A stretch of DNA of 64,000 nucleotides from Athripsodes cinereus (GCA_947579605.1 OX388328.1:11449684-11513683); one strand, 5' to 3'. Counted from the first letter of the stretch, positions 31,634 through 43,286 are shown. Notes: a model not told the origin generated them from the letters alone. Translations and numbers: made by a program.

Positions 31634-33290
31634 TGAAATTTTAGTTGACAGCCGACGACTAGAATAAGTTGGATTTGGCAGAATTTTATTCGCGACTTTT
31701 AATGTGCGAATATTATTAGTTGCTGTCATTTTACCGCAGAATATTGCTATATTTTGGAAGTGTTAAGTTGTTTTCAATTAAAAGTAAAAATTTATATTTT
31801 TAGGGCCCTCGCAACTATTAGCATGTATAAATTGTAAAATTACACCACCACCGACGCAAATACGAACGCTAAAATATATCGGCAAATCTGACATTTCACA
31901 ATTTTCACGCGCGACAACTATTAAATTGTTGCCAGAAGTGTAAATTGGAACGTGAAAAACATTTTGTATTGCGGCATCACTGAATAATATTAGTTTGTCC
32001 CATAGATTTTACCGTTTGCACTTGGTGGTTCTCGTGTTTATAGTTGTTTATAGTTCATAATTAAAATACTACATAATAACTAATATTAATCAACTTTTTA
32101 GTTATTAATATTTTTAAAAATATGCATAAATGACGATGTGAATAAGAATAAAAAAAAAATAAGTAAGTATATATTTTGTAATACTTAATAAAAAAAAAAT
32201 TATAAATATTTGATAAGTTCGAAATTCTAATATGGTAATAAGTTAACTCAAACGAATCTTTCGATTCTTTATTTATCAATAATATTTTTATAACAAAATT
32301 TAACACAATTTTCAGCTCGAAAACCTAATGTTGTCCTTCTCTTTATTTCAACTAACCATTGTATCTATCTACTGCGTCTTATTCTGAACATTGCCATCGC
32401 TTCTCCACTCCTGCAAATAATTGCCTAGATAACGTAGAACAAAAGACACACTCTCTCTCTCTCGGCTACTACTTACTAATACTGTCTCTTGCCCATTTCC
32501 CCCCCCCCCCTCCTCCTGTCACCCACGAAAGGGAGAGTCCTGGGAGTCGGAACAAATGCACAACATTTTTTTTCATAAGAATCAAAGACAATACTCGTGT
32601 AAAAAATGTTTAGTTTGATATTTTGCCACGAGAGGCGCTTACTGTACGTTGAATATTTTTTTTAGTATTCCGAAAAATATTAGACAATTGTTATAAATAT
32701 GTTTCAAATAAGTAGATATCCAATTCACTATGTTCAGAAATTTATTTATATTAAAAAAAATTACATGTAGGATTATCACAACTATGCATAAAATTAAATT
32801 ACAATAAAACTACTTATAAAATCCATGTTGCGCTTTTTTGGTGAACTAACTTTTGGTAAGCTATTTGGTGAAGAATTGCGTGAACTATTGAAATATATAT
32901 TTTTTGTTCTTTGATGTTCCTCTGGGAAATACAGGGCCATAACCAATCAAATAAATTCTGCGCCTACCAGTTATATCTTTCCATGACATTCCAAATACAT
33001 TGAGAATATTAGCATAAGAACGGTATATTGTAAAAGAGAATTAATTAAGCCGTCAGAAACTTTGTGGATCGAAGAAAAAATGTATCTTTATAATATTATT
33101 TGAACCATTAATTTTAAATGCAGAAAAAAATTCGAAAATTTTCACCATTTCAAACACATTAGATGACATTAGCTTTCCGCTTCAAATTTATTTTTGAAAG
33201 TTGGCACTATGTAAGTGAGTATAACGAGTTTTTATTATTTCCTATTGGTATCACTGTAGGTATATAACGAAAACAATGAGACAACCATTG
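31634..33290. other. No recognised gene
   Basis: AT-rich with a C10 run near 32500 and a CT microsatellite at 32451-32462. 32970-33060 faintly matches the minus-strand LINE tail at 8545-8740 (CATGACATTCC, CATAAGAACGGTATATTGTA). Nothing more. Confidence 0.45.
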
Positions 33291-33319
33291 ACGTATATGG
33301 TATAGACTATTAACTAAAC

Positions 33320-33445
33320 TAATCAGAAACCTCGATTGGAGAACCATGTGTAAAATGCAACATTGTGTAAAATCTAATCGGAAGAAGTGAGAAAGGTGTC
33401 CCAACGCTTACGAATTGCCTCTAGGCTGGCTTAAGTGATCATGGT
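33320..33445. repeat. Dispersed repeat (CTAGGCTGGCTTAAGTGATC type), copy 2
   Basis: CCTCGATTGGAGAACCATG, AGAAGTGAGAAAGGTGTCCC and CTAGGCTGGCTTAAGTGATC match 16800-16900; an extra AAATGCAACATTGTGTAAAA is shared with 63030-63050. Confidence 0.55.
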
Positions 33446-34667
33446 TTTTCAATCGAGGTTTCAGACTGGTTTTGTCATCTGCACCCAAATCCAGTTAATC
33501 AATTAAAAAATTAGTGAATATTCTAAACATTAACTAAGCTTTTCTTCAGAAAACATGTAAGTTCCAAAATTAATAAAAATGGTTAAACTTATTTTATTTT
33601 ATGTTGTTTTTTAAGTTATTTTAGAAATTTACACGGCAATTAGCCTTTTATATGTTTTCATAAATTGAAAATATATATACTTGTTATTTTTTATTATTTT
33701 TTGAACTGTTTTGATTTATTGTGTTCAAGTGTGTATGCAAAAGTTGTATTTTTTTGGTATTAACCCAGAACAGACCTTGGCCTAGTAAGGCAATATATTC
33801 TATAATGTTGATCTTTTTGTTTGTTTGTACATATTCACTGTTTTGAAATTAAAAATTAAATAAAAAAAATCAACAATGACAACAATGGGTTAAATAATTC
33901 ATAATGTCGAAAGAAATTATGCTGTTTTACTCCATAAACTTAAGATGCTAATGGGCTCTTTCCTTCTAATACTAAAGTAGGAATTGAACATTCTTTATAC
34001 CTGACAGATCCATAAAAGGACTTCTACAACATAAACAAAAATACAATCAATGTCCTTCACGTTTTGCAACACCAATGCGTTTGGTCGCAAAACTTGATTG
34101 GTCGCATAACCAATTTCTCCTTTGAAGTCTATACATTGTAGGTTGATGGAGGTACCTCCCTTTTTCTGAATGTCTTTAAGAACGGCTACATAGTATGTAT
34201 TGTTATAATGACCAAACCCCCCCCCTCTCCTTCTTCTACAAAATGCGAATTTTTATTTCCATTGTTTTTAGTGAGAATGTATTTATTTCTCATTTTAATG
34301 GTTGTTGAGGAAAGACCAAAATGTTTAATGAAAAAGTACAGTTTGTGTAGTAAACATAGTGCAGCATGTCAAAACGTGAAAGCTGTCCTCTCCGTGACAA
34401 CAATTCAATAGGATATTCAAGATGGGTGGCAAACATCATAGCTGAATTTTAGATGAAAAATGACTTTTCAGGATTTTAAATTTCGTAAACTTTTGGAAGA
34501 AATAAAAAGACCAATTCTTTGGCGGGTGATCCACAGAACTCACATAAATTGTCAACTAGGGACTAATATTTTAATCTGACCTTAGGGTGACGTTTATCCA
34601 GAATTAGCCCTCAATTTGGTTAAATTTGATTTTACATCGAACTAAATATTATTATATCGATTGTCCT
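33446..34667. other. No recognised gene; retroposon crumbs
   Basis: 33590-33660 has a TTTATTTTATGTTG stretch next to an ACGGCAATTAGCC hairpin (retroposon 3' end, minus). 34083-34125 repeats 8828-8880. 34425-34470 is a minus crumb of the common repeat. Confidence 0.45.
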
Positions 34668-34980
34668 GTTCGTCGGTAGCCTGGAGATAGAGTTTCGGTT
34701 TCATGCACAAAAGTTGCACGGTTCGATCCCAGGTGCCAGCAAACTCCTCTTTCAAGACACAAGCTTTTATCCTACTGTGAAAGGTTTATAAGGTTCTATT
34801 TGGGTATAAAACAAAAACCCAAATGCAAAAAATACCCATGTTTTAATCCAACTAAGGGCTAACTTAGGATAAGTATCTTGGGATACATTGAAATATTGGG
34901 CTACAGTCTACTGACCAACTCACTCGTGTAAGACATTACATCAGAAACTGAAATAAAATAATAATTAAAATACAATTTCC
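34668..34980 (+). mobile_element. tRNA-derived SINE
   Basis: The head carries an A-box-like TAGCCTGGAGATAGAG (34677-34692) and a perfect B box GGTTCGATCCC (34720-34730), the internal RNA polymerase III promoter. The region lacks the paired acceptor arms of a real tRNA gene and continues into a non-tRNA body (TTTGGGTATAAAACAAAAAC, GGGCTAACTTAGGATAAG) and an AATAAAATAATAATTAAAAT tail. A second, decayed copy lies at 12236-12402. Non-autonomous; it would use a LINE enzyme. Confidence 0.8.
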
Positions 34981-35345
34981 ACGTATTATAAAACTTTTAT
35001 TATTATTGATATTATTAATATACCTACTGTTATATAATAAATAATAAGAATAATAAAGATTGCCTCCATTTCAACCCCTCCCTTCTGACGGCAACGTCTC
35101 GCCTCCCCTCACAGCCCACTCTACCCCTTTGTGCAGATCTCTTCTTGATGTTGATGATGATAATAATATCTTCTTCTTCTTTTTCTTTCTCGTTGTTATA
35201 CTTTGCGTGCCCCTTGTCCCGTTCTGTCGTGTTTTGAATGTAACAGGGATGGTTATGGCGCAGAAAAGATGCTCATCGAATTTTAGAAAATTAAGGACTT
35301 ATTTAAATAATTTCTTAAGTTCTGTGGAGCACTCGGTAAAGAATT
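34981..35345. other. No recognised feature
   Basis: AT-rich then pyrimidine-rich stretch with a TTCTTCTTCTTTTTC run; the open frame across it is low complexity and not credible as a gene. Confidence 0.5.
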
Positions 35346-35349
35346 GATC

Positions 35350-36240
35350 TCCCACTTTTTTTCGTAATTTTTTGAGTGTTCTGTAAAAGGCTAGATGTTT
35401 GGAAAAATGTAGACACATTACATCTTAAATCCAGCTATGAGGTCTGACACCCATCTTCAGAAGCAAATTGAAAACTGAACCCTTCACTAGGGACTAGGGA
35501 CTGTCAAACGGCGTCAAAATGAAATCATCCAGAATCATCATCATCTAAAATGCCTTATTTCTTTAGTCTCGGAGAGAACAGCTTGCATGTTTAATACATA
35601 CGGCAGATTTACTGGTTACCCGATTTGTGGGATATGCTGGGATACGGTGTGCTACTCATTATGAATGTCTCAATTTTTAATGCCACAAAGAAGACAACTC
35701 GCACGTTTATTACATACTAGTATGCTAGCTAACGCACTTGTGAGAAGTACCGCGATGGTATAGTAAAAAATAATACGATCGACTGTTCAATTCCATAATT
35801 CAAAAAGTCTAAATTATCGAAAATTTTGAAATAATTTCAAGCAATCAAGGATACGATCCTTAGCGCTTACTCAGGACAATGTCCTGTCTCCTTCATCACT
35901 GACGAAGAAACATTTATCAGAAGGAAAAAAAGAGAGATAATTGGAAATTAGTTTGTCTTACCAGGTAAAATGAGCACTCGAGAAACGGCTTTATACTTTT
36001 ATTTAAAGAGTTAGGTGATAAATTACAATTAGTTCAATATGACAAGACGCGAAGAAAGAAGGAAGTTACTAAGATATGATTCGCGCTAGTTAAGTTCCGC
36101 ACCAGTGGATATCCCGAAAGAGAGTGATCCCACAGGGGCCTTCAAGGCGGAGGTCAGTCCCGGTGACAACACTTTATGTATTGTCACTAGGACTGTTTTA
36201 TTTGTGATAACAATTGTTAAGGAGGTATCACAGCCACTAC
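35350..36240. repeat. Copies of the common repeat, plus unassigned sequence
   Basis: 35350-35470 is the 5' half (GATCTCCCACTTTTTTTCG, TCTGTAAAAGGCTAGATGTT, GGTCTGACACCCATCTTCAG). 35570-35650 and 35660-35765 are two 3' halves in tandem, ending TATAGTAAAAAATAA. 36149-36192 contains an AGTCCCGGTGACAA/TTGTCACTAGGACT inverted pair of unknown origin. Confidence 0.5.
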
Positions 36241-36244
36241 AAAT

Positions 36245-36545
36245 TGAACAAATAACACTATAAAAATACTCGGTTCCCTTTATACATTAAATATTTAGTT
36301 ATGAATACATTATGTTTCTATTTTCAATGCTACAAATAAATATTTTGTACTGTTTAACTATCGAACGTAACAAAGACAACGTACATAATATGTCTTTAAT
36401 AACAGTGTGATTATTATAAAATAAAGTTTATTTCACTATCTGTTGTATTTTTAAAGCATGATATAAAATATAGCAAAATTATAAATTGTCGATTTCTCGA
36501 ATATAAGACATTATTATACTTGTAGAGTTATGGAAATGGACAATA
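36245..36545 (+). repeat. Diverged 280-bp dispersed repeat, copy 2
   Basis: See 30615-30900; matching blocks include AACAAATAACACTATAAAAA, CGGTTCCCTTTATACATTAA, TTTTTAAAGCATGATATAAA and GATTTCTCGAATATAAGAC. Confidence 0.55.
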
Positions 36546-36869
36546 TTGGTTAATACAGGTCAAATTGTATTAAATAATAACATCGACATTTAATTCATCG
36601 ATTATCTTAACACTTAACATCCCTACTCTCAAAAGGTCTAAATTGTTTTTATTTTTTGTTTTAAAACAGGGATTTATCCTGCGATGTTTTTTGTGTAATT
36701 ATTAACTTATATAAACAACAAAACAAGCCACTCATTATAACATAAAAGTTAGGACATGGTAGAATAAATTACATAAGCCCCCCCTCGCATCTTGTTGTGG
36801 AAGGGAGAAGATGTAATTAAAAATACATTTTATTTGTAAACTGTGTCGGTCTTGAATGTATTGATCTCC

Positions 36870-37090
36870 CACTCTTTTCAGTAAGTTTTCGAGCATCTTG
36901 TAAAAGGCAGGTGTTCGAAAAATGAAGACATTTTACCTCTTACAATCAGCGATGATGAGGTTTGCCATTCATCCTCAATGGCTTACTCTTTTGTTAGCAC
37001 GAAGAGGACAGCTAGCATGTTTTTTAACATATGGCTGATCTGCTGCTTATTCCACTAATGGAACGTGGCGTGCTGATATAGTAGTATTAG
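36870..37090 (+). repeat. Common TAG-tailed interspersed repeat, fullest copy
   Basis: From GATCTCCCACTCTTTTCAGT through TCGAGCATCTTGTAAAAGGC, GAAGACATTTTACCTCTTAC, GATGAGGTTTGCCATTCATC, AGAGGACAGCTAGCATGTTT and GGCTGATCTGCTGC to GATATAGTAGTATTAG. At least 14 fragments occur in this window on both strands. The (TAG)n end suggests a retroposon. No frame and no polymerase III boxes seen, so class unknown. Confidence 0.6.
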
Positions 37091-37910
37091 CAGTTTTAAA
37101 TAATTTTAATATTTTTTTATAACAGGAGAACTGGATATTCTAGTTTTTGTGTGTTAGCGATGGCTGCTTGTGCGATATGCTAGTGAGAACAGACGAATGA
37201 GCGGAATGTGCGATACTTAAATACTTGACTCAACTGTGGTACATGTTTGTGGATGACAGCTGAGTTATGATCGACTTATTTTTATTTTTGTGAACCATAT
37301 TTATAGTTGTTGTCTATTTTGTACTTTTTACCAATAAATTAAATTAAATAAAAAATAATTACTGAGTCCACTGGCTACCCCATTAAAGGTATTAGTAGAC
37401 ATATTATATAGTGAAGACTTTTGTAGTGGTACATAGTTCCTTAAGGGTGAATTCCAAGGGACACTTTCATCCCCCCAACTCAGTGCCTCTATCAAGTGTA
37501 CCTATTTGTTACAGAGAATGTAAACATTGAATATAAAACATAAAGATTGATCTCTGAAGTCTGACTTTCCCGACAAAAAATCTCCCTTTTTTGTTATCTA
37601 GTGTTTCTGTGTTAAGCAAAAGTTAAATATTAGTTAATATTTCAAATTACACATTTAACATTTTAAATTTAGAATTCTAATCTTTCCTTTTTTTATTTAT
37701 TTATATTAAATATTCATTCTTAGGTCTCCATTATGTTCACACTCTTTGCCTCCCTTTGAAATTGTTTAAATTGTTTTTATATTTAATAAGTTTTTTTATA
37801 TATATATACCTACCTATATTATTTATATTTGTTTTGGTATCTTTATGCATGTATATATATATCTTTAATTATTTATTTTATTATTTATAATTTTTATTTT
37901 AGTTTTTGTT
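37091..37910. other. No recognised feature
   Basis: AT-rich spacer with several TATATATA runs (37797-37862). Confidence 0.5.
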
Positions 37911-37916
37911 TAATGG

Positions 37917-38264
37917 GTTAGTTGGAAGATATCACGCTTCTGCAATAAACTCGGCCATTGCACAATACTATACTATACTATACCCTCACGCCATGTCCCA
38001 GGAGGGGTAGGCAGAGAGAACGGAACACCATATAGATCTATCCTTACATGCTTCTTTCGCTTCTACTACATTCATCCAGTTTCTCATACATGCACGCCGA
38101 TTTCTCTTACTCAACACGCGGCCGTTCTTAAGAATTTGGTCCACGTGATCAAGCCACGTGGTTCTTGGACGTCCGCGCTTTCTCACACCCTCTCTTTCAG
38201 ATAAATACACCCTCTTCGTCAATCTTATATCATCCATTCGCTCCACATGACCAAACCATCTCAA
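37917..38264 (-). pseudogene. LINE C-terminal fragment, best-kept copy
   Basis: 37986-38264 is open for 92 codons on the minus strand: MRWFGHVERMDDIRLTKRVY, GRPRTTWLDHVDQILKNGR, LSKRNRRACMRNWMNVVEAK and SIWCSVLSAYPSWDMA. RWFGHVERM and GRPRTTW are the hallmark tail of a widespread insect RTE/CR1-like LINE. The sequence 37917-37972 next to it is a separate LINE 3' end in the opposite direction (TTCTGCAATAAACTCGGCC). Confidence 0.8.
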
Positions 38265-38970
38265 TTTTATTTATTTAAAATCATACACGCCGTGAGCCTT
38301 TTACATGTTAACAAAAAAAAAGTATGGCAGACAACAACAAAAAAAAACAATCACACAGGTACATTGCAAATTCATAAGGCAAGATCAAAATAAAAACAAT
38401 AAGAAATTGTATATATATGTATCGTCGTGTCAGTACCCATAATACAAGATTCATATCTTAGCTTGGGACTAGCTCGATCTGTGTGAATTGTCTATACATG
38501 TTATGTTATGTTAGATATATTATATTATTTATTATTAATAGTGCAATTTGCAATATTTAAATGTCGAAAAAGTAAAATACTCTTTAGGACACATCTACAC
38601 ATTTCGACATCAATGTGACATCAGACCAGCCGCGCCTGGTTCACTGAAGAAAAATTAAAATTCAAATTGCAAGAAAATTAAAATCTCCAACATCAGACTT
38701 AATAGAGAGAAGAAAAAGACTTCATCCAGAATGATGAAAAGAGATGTGAGATAGAAACGGTATAGTGAGTGAGGGAGATAGAGACACACGGCGGATGAGA
38801 CAGCGTGGGGCGCGCCACCCGAAACGGAGGAAATGAGGAGGTTGGATTTTAATTTCACTTATTGCTTATGATTTCGTAGTACCTTGGTTTGTACTGAAAA
38901 AGTACATTTTCTGCATTTATTATAATTGTTATTTTAATTGCTATTTTATTTTATAGAACAGGGGTGCGAA
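38265..38970. other. SINE-like tail, otherwise unassigned
   Basis: 38266-38310: TTTTATTTATTTAAAATC then ACGCCGTGAGCCTTTTACA, the same hairpin-plus-tail arrangement as 56225-56300. Rest unassigned. Confidence 0.45.
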
Positions 38971-38974
38971 GGGG

Positions 38975-39170
38975 GTAAACGTGGGCGCCTGAGAACCACG
39001 TAGATCCGATTCTCAAAAACGACCGTGTGTTGAGTTAGAGAAATCGACGTGCGTGCATGAGAGTTAACATGAATGTAGAGGAGGCGAAAGAAATATGTAG
39101 GGACAGATCTATATGGCGTTCCGTTCTCTCTGCCTACCCCACTTGGGATGTGACGTGAGGGAATAAATAA
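38975..39170 (+). pseudogene. LINE C-terminal fragment
   Basis: Plus-strand relic of the tail at 37986-38264: GATTCTCAAAAACGACCGTG, GAGAAATCGACGTGCGTGCA, GAGGCGAAAGAAATATGTAG and GCCTACCCCACTTGGGATGT. Frame broken. Confidence 0.6.
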
Positions 39171-40770
39171 ATAAAAATAAAAAATAATTTCTTTCTTTTC
39201 TTTTTTTATGTCTGTCATATATTTTTAAAAGGCTAAACGACATAATTATATTGTTATAAAATAATAAAAGTAATTTCATTTCATTCTATCTATACCATCA
39301 CAACGGATCTCCTTTATGTATGGTAGCTATTGAACTCACCGCATTAGGTTAACCCGTAAATTAACTGCATCTAATTAACATACATGTCGTTCTATCCGTG
39401 TCACAAAAAAAAACAGTCAGAAAAAGTTGACTAACATTAAAACTTTATTATTTTTTTGTTAAATTATTTTTTAACAATTTAAGAACTTAACATTAACCAC
39501 GAGCAGTAAGCAGGAGTATAAGAACACGCTGGAGTCAACTGGATGCAGACAGCGCAGGATCGAATGATGTGGAATTAAATGGAGGAGGCTTTCGCCCAGG
39601 AGTGGACGCGAGTTGGCTGAGAAGAAGAAGAAACTTAAATTTATCATCGATTTACGGGAAAATTGTTAAATCTCAAACTTAAGGGCATGGGTTAAAAAAA
39701 TAAGACATTTTATATCTTGAATTCAGCACTGATGAGGTTTGCCACCCATCTTGAAAGTCTTGATTTTTGTTGGCACAGAGAGGACAGCTTGCATGTATAT
39801 TACATATATGCAGCTGGTCTGCTGACTATCCCAATTGTGGGATATGGCGTGATGGTATAGTAGTAGTGGATAAATTTAATTACATAAATACTTTTAAACC
39901 GGTTGGCAACCCTTACCACAAATCACTAGGGGTGTACACGTCATTAAAAAAATAAATAAGAACAGGTATTATGTATTTAGAATGTCCATTAAAAGTGAAT
40001 AAAATATATCCAGCCATTATTTTTCACTTAGTGTTATTACTGTCTACTTATGTACTTACCTATATTGCCCTAATTTTATCTCATAATGTTAACTTGAACA
40101 GTACCTTATGTACAGAAGTCAGTAGGTAAATACATAATACATCATGTAGGTGAGTAGAACTAAAAATATGTTCTATGGTTTAAAGTAACAGGTCGTATCT
40201 ATGGCGGTAACTGACAGTTTCAGTATTGTTATTTTTACACTACATTAAGGGTTTTCCCACCACTTTCCCCTGGATGTTTTAAGAGCTGAGCTCCTATATC
40301 ATCCAGACTCAACGAAACAAAAGAAAAATTCAAAGGGAGGGCTCAGGATTTGCCTTATGGGCTCCCCCCGACAAAAACCTCCCCTAAACTACAACCCTTA
40401 ATGTCCCTTGGAGGAGATACTCACTACAAGGCACTACTCACTACTACAATATTCTTACAAACTATGTTCTTACAGTTACGTATTGCTACGTACTAAAATT
40501 CTTAACACTAAAGACAACACTTTACAGCTTATTATCTAAGTAGTAGAGTATTCAAGACAATAATAATAAATGCTTACCAATCATACCCACCACTGCCAAA
40601 CACGAAATTTCTTCCTTACTGAATTTGAAAGAAACAAAGAAAGGGAAAGAAACACATTAAACTTCCAAGGCTAGAGTATGAAAGTGGAAGCAAATAAGCA
40701 ATTGATCAAAAAAAAAGAAAAAAATGACAAAACCAAGGGACAGAGTGCTTGAAAAGCCACCTCCAACGAC
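39171..40770. other. Common repeat copy, otherwise unassigned
   Basis: 39700-39870 is a nearly complete 3' two-thirds of the common repeat (AAGACATTTTATATCTTGAA, GATGAGGTTTGCCACCCATC, GCACAGAGAGGACAGCTTGC, GGGATATGGCGTGATGGTAT). The remainder shows no gene or element. Confidence 0.5.
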
Positions 40771-40779
40771 AGGAGTAGG

Positions 40780-41075
40780 ACATGCACAAAACAAGTAAGA
40801 GAGTTCAGCGGCTCGGTCACCAAATTATCAGGATGAATCCACTGGTGGCAGTCCAGGTCGACGAAGATCATCCCACTTAAGCTTCCAGGCTACTACAAAA
40901 TTTTTGAAGCATTTGAAGTTTGTAGCATTAAGGGTTAATTCTTCAAACCAAACTGGTCTTGGAGTGTCCACACTCAAACCCCGAATCATATCGTCTCTGG
41001 CCTCCGACATCAAATTGCAATCCCAAAGAATATGTTCTGCATATTGGGCTCCTCCTGAAATACCACATTATTTTT
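40780..41075 (-). pseudogene. LINE ORF2 C-terminal fragment (RNase H-type LINE)
   Basis: Minus strand reads AEHILWDCNLMSEARDDMIR, then RPVWFEELTLNATNFKCFKN and FVVAWKLKWDDLRRPGLPP. The AEHILWDC segment corresponds to the H and C of the LINE C-terminal zinc motif. Only the tail of the ORF survives. Confidence 0.6.
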
Positions 41076-41480
41076 ACACTGCTACTTTTCTCGAAGAATT
41101 ATTTTTTCATGCTACAATCTCATATAAATTGTAAATGAAATCACATATTCGTATGCGATAAACCGCCTTCTGGCGGTTAAAAACTTACAAAAACGAGCGG
41201 AAGATCAATTCTTTCCTAGGTACTTCGAAATTCTACGATAAACAAATTTTGTAAGTTTACACCGGAGGCGCTATAGTGGACAGCCTGAAAATAACTGCCA
41301 TGTGTGGAATCTCTTAACTTAGCTTCTTCGATATCTCTCTAACCGAGAGTATCGAATATGTTCATAAAATAACAAAAAATATCTTCCCAAAAACTAGGTA
41401 ACAAATTTATCTTTACAACAATATTTCATAGCTAAAGCTGAGAACTGAATCACACTTTAATGTGGATTAAAGGTTTTCAT
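41076..41480. other. No recognised feature
   Basis: AT-rich; ACCGCCTTCTGGCGGT near 41161 is a short hairpin of unknown role. Confidence 0.45.
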
Positions 41481-41520
41481 GGCAATATTCTATAGCTGGT
41501 AATTGTTTTTCTTTTATGCC

Positions 41521-41628
41521 ATGTCTGATTTTATTGTACCAACGTTTCTGCGCCATTTTTATATTTCAGGTACCTTGAAGATGGCATCAGCATGTGTGCA
41601 GAAACGTCAGTACAATGTCAGACATCAC
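41521..41628 (+). ncRNA. Hammerhead-like RNA with 2-bp stem III (decayed)
   Basis: Stem I pairs ATGTCTGA (41521-41528) with TCAGACAT and ATTGTAC with GTACAAT at the right; the apex holds TTGAAGA (41575-41581), a weak stem II (GCA/TGC), GAAA (41601-41604), CG and UC. This CGAAACGTC-like arrangement resembles minimal hammerheads of Penelope-like elements. Core C3 is U and pairs only by wobble with G8, so activity is doubtful. Confidence 0.4.
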
Positions 41629-41945
41629 ATTTTAATGTCTTCTATTTTGGCGTATGGGATATTTCCTCAATATTTCTAAAACTGTATATCCGATTTATAA
41701 ATATAAATTGAATCGTAGCTAGTTAAAAAAAAATAACTCGATTTGTGGTATTTTCAGCTATTTACTCTGGTTGTTTCGAGTTTCTAATCATTCAGCCATA
41801 TAGCCGGACCATTAATCTGTTATGCAAGTATAGTTTTCAACTGTTATTTTAATTAAATTATTAATGTTTTTGACCGAAGGTACTTGTTGGAAGTCCATTT
41901 CAAGATAAAATTGAAAAAACACAATATGTAGTTAACTTCCAAATG

Positions 41946-42014
41946 ACTTTTATTAACTTTGCGTACTAGTATTCGGAGACTCTCGACTCCATCATCAGGC
42001 GATTAGCAAAAAGT
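41946..42014 (-). ncRNA. Hammerhead ribozyme-like RNA, left arm (U15.1-A16.1 type)
   Basis: Mirror of the next feature, on the minus strand: core CTGATGA (41998-41992), stem II 41975-41990, GAAT (41974-41971), stem III ACTAGT (41970-41965), A and C; cleavage would fall after 41963. Stem I distal pairing uses AAAAGT/ACTTTT (41946-41951 with 42009-42014). Confidence 0.6.
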
Positions 42015-42023
42015 AATTAGTGA

Positions 42024-42092
42024 ACTTTTTACTAATCGCCTGATGATGGAGTCGAGAGTCTCCGAATACTAGTACGCAAAGTTAATAAAAGT
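42024..42092 (+). ncRNA. Hammerhead ribozyme-like RNA, right arm (U15.1-A16.1 type)
   Basis: Core CTGATGA (42040-42046), one T, stem II GGAG/CTCC (42048-42063) with an inner C-G pair closing a GAGA GNRA loop, GAAT (42064-42067), self-complementary stem III ACTAGT (42068-42073), then A and C, with cleavage after 42075. Position 15.1 is U and 16.1 is A, a swap of the usual A-U pair. Stem I: GC/GC next to the core, an internal loop, then ACTTTT (42024-42029) with AAAAGT (42087-42092). Confidence 0.65.
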
Positions 42093-42157
42093 CATTTGGA
42101 AGTTAACTACATACATATTGTGTTTTTTTTTTTCAATTTTATCTTATTTTAATTAAA

Positions 42158-42896
42158 CTTAAAAATAACAGTTCCTGCTAATCGTGTATCATACCTAACA
42201 CAAAGTTTATCTTGTAAGTAAATATTAACACTTAGCTTTCCCAGGTATATGGGTGTTTGGAAGTACATTGTTCCACGCTGTTAGGGTGATTCTTAAATTA
42301 TTTAACTTTATAATATTTTATGGGTCACTTTTTCTATGAAATAAAATAATAATTCCCAGATTAAAAAAATGGGAGTATTTAATAAAGATTGAAAATTGCA
42401 ATATAAAAATGAAAATAAAATATGGCAAACGACGATTAGTAATAGAGCAAAAATTACATACGAAACCTAGAACCCTGACTCGTTTACAAAAGTGAGGCAA
42501 AAAATCTATGAATTATTTGACAGAACGGTTGGCAAAACCGTGTGGTGTTTCCTACATCTTATGGACTCCTTTTCTCATTTTTATAAAAATATATAATTTT
42601 TAAATCTATATAAACGTAATTGGATATTTTTTGAAGTTCTTGACGACGTTTTAAGCAATTGACCACACATTTTTTGCAAACCTATCTGTCAAAAGTGCCG
42701 AAAAATAGTGCCTCACTTAATTGCAATGAAAATATATATGAGTGCTCCATCTAGTTATTATAAATAAAAATCTATGTATGTGACAGTTCTTTTTATTAAA
42801 TTATCGTGTTTTTTTTAACATTTATGCCAAATATGTCAAGAATTAAAGGCAAAAAAGAAAAATTTTGACGAATTCATAAGATTTTACTATTCCAAG
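42158..42896. other. Flank of the LINE; no recognised gene
   Basis: AT-rich. Immediately before the LINE, TACTATTCCAAGATATGTCA (42886-42905) matches TACTAATTCAAGATATGTCA at 48564-48583, indicating that the LINE landed in one unit of a short pre-existing tandem repeat of about 47 bp. Confidence 0.6.
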
Positions 42897-42908
42897 ATAT
42901 GTCACGTT
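42897..42908. repeat. Left target-site duplication of the complete LINE
   Basis: ATATGTCACGTT, repeated exactly at 48527-48538 right after the poly(A) tail. The first A of the right copy cannot be told from the tail. Confidence 0.9.
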
Positions 42909-43286
42909 TGTTTTTTTCTATGGTCAACCATACACTGGCGTGCACGTGTATTTTGAAGCTCTGGATTTCAGATAAGATATTTGGTTAAATATTAAATATT
43001 TAGAGTTTAATTTGTTCATGTACTCTGCACATAACAGGTATTTATAATTTGATTACTAAATTGTGGATCCTGATCATCATTATTCATCGATTTATGCCCT
43101 TTTTTGTTTTCTTTGTTTCGCTATAATTTTGTGGCGTAATTTTTGGCGAATATTTTTGTTTGTATGTAAAATTTATTTCATTTCGCTGTTTTTTTTTCTG
43201 TCGAAATTTTTGCCAATAATTTAATTGTTTTTTATTTGTTTCGCTGAAATTTTTTCATACTGTAGGTACTTATTTTAGGTACCAAC
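42909..43286 (+). promoter_or_regulatory. LINE 5' UTR (probable internal promoter region)
   Basis: 378 bases between the duplication and the ORF1 ATG. LINEs of this kind carry their promoter inside the 5' UTR; I see no TATA box at the start and did not identify a specific downstream element. The region is T-rich (TGTTTTCTTTGTTTCGCT). Assignment rests on position. Confidence 0.55.

Larger units (their letters stand above)
41844..42157. mobile_element. Palindromic hammerhead element (ACTAGT type) with 14-bp duplication
   Basis: Direct repeats TTATTTTAATTAAA at 41844-41857 and 42144-42157 enclose a 286-bp unit. It has an asymmetric end carrying GACCGAAGGTACTTGTTGG (41871-41889) and then long inverted arms (AAGATAAAATTGAAAAAAC at left, complement ending 42143) around a central GTAATTAGTGAAC. 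A second copy, heavily interrupted, spans 58798-60747. Each arm holds a hammerhead-like unit. Confidence 0.8.

Noticed and set aside
34668..34740. Functional tRNA gene
   Set aside because: A and B boxes are present, but no paired acceptor stem or standard arm spacing was found, and the sequence continues into a repeat with a second decayed copy; called a SINE.
35899..35910. Further hammerhead core (CTGACGA followed by GAAA)
   Set aside because: Only one base separates the two motifs, so stem II cannot form.
36149..36192. Possible LTR or terminator hairpin (AGTCCCGGTGACAA/TTGTCACTAGGACT)
   Set aside because: No second copy, no primer-binding site or polypurine tract nearby; left as an unassigned inverted pair.
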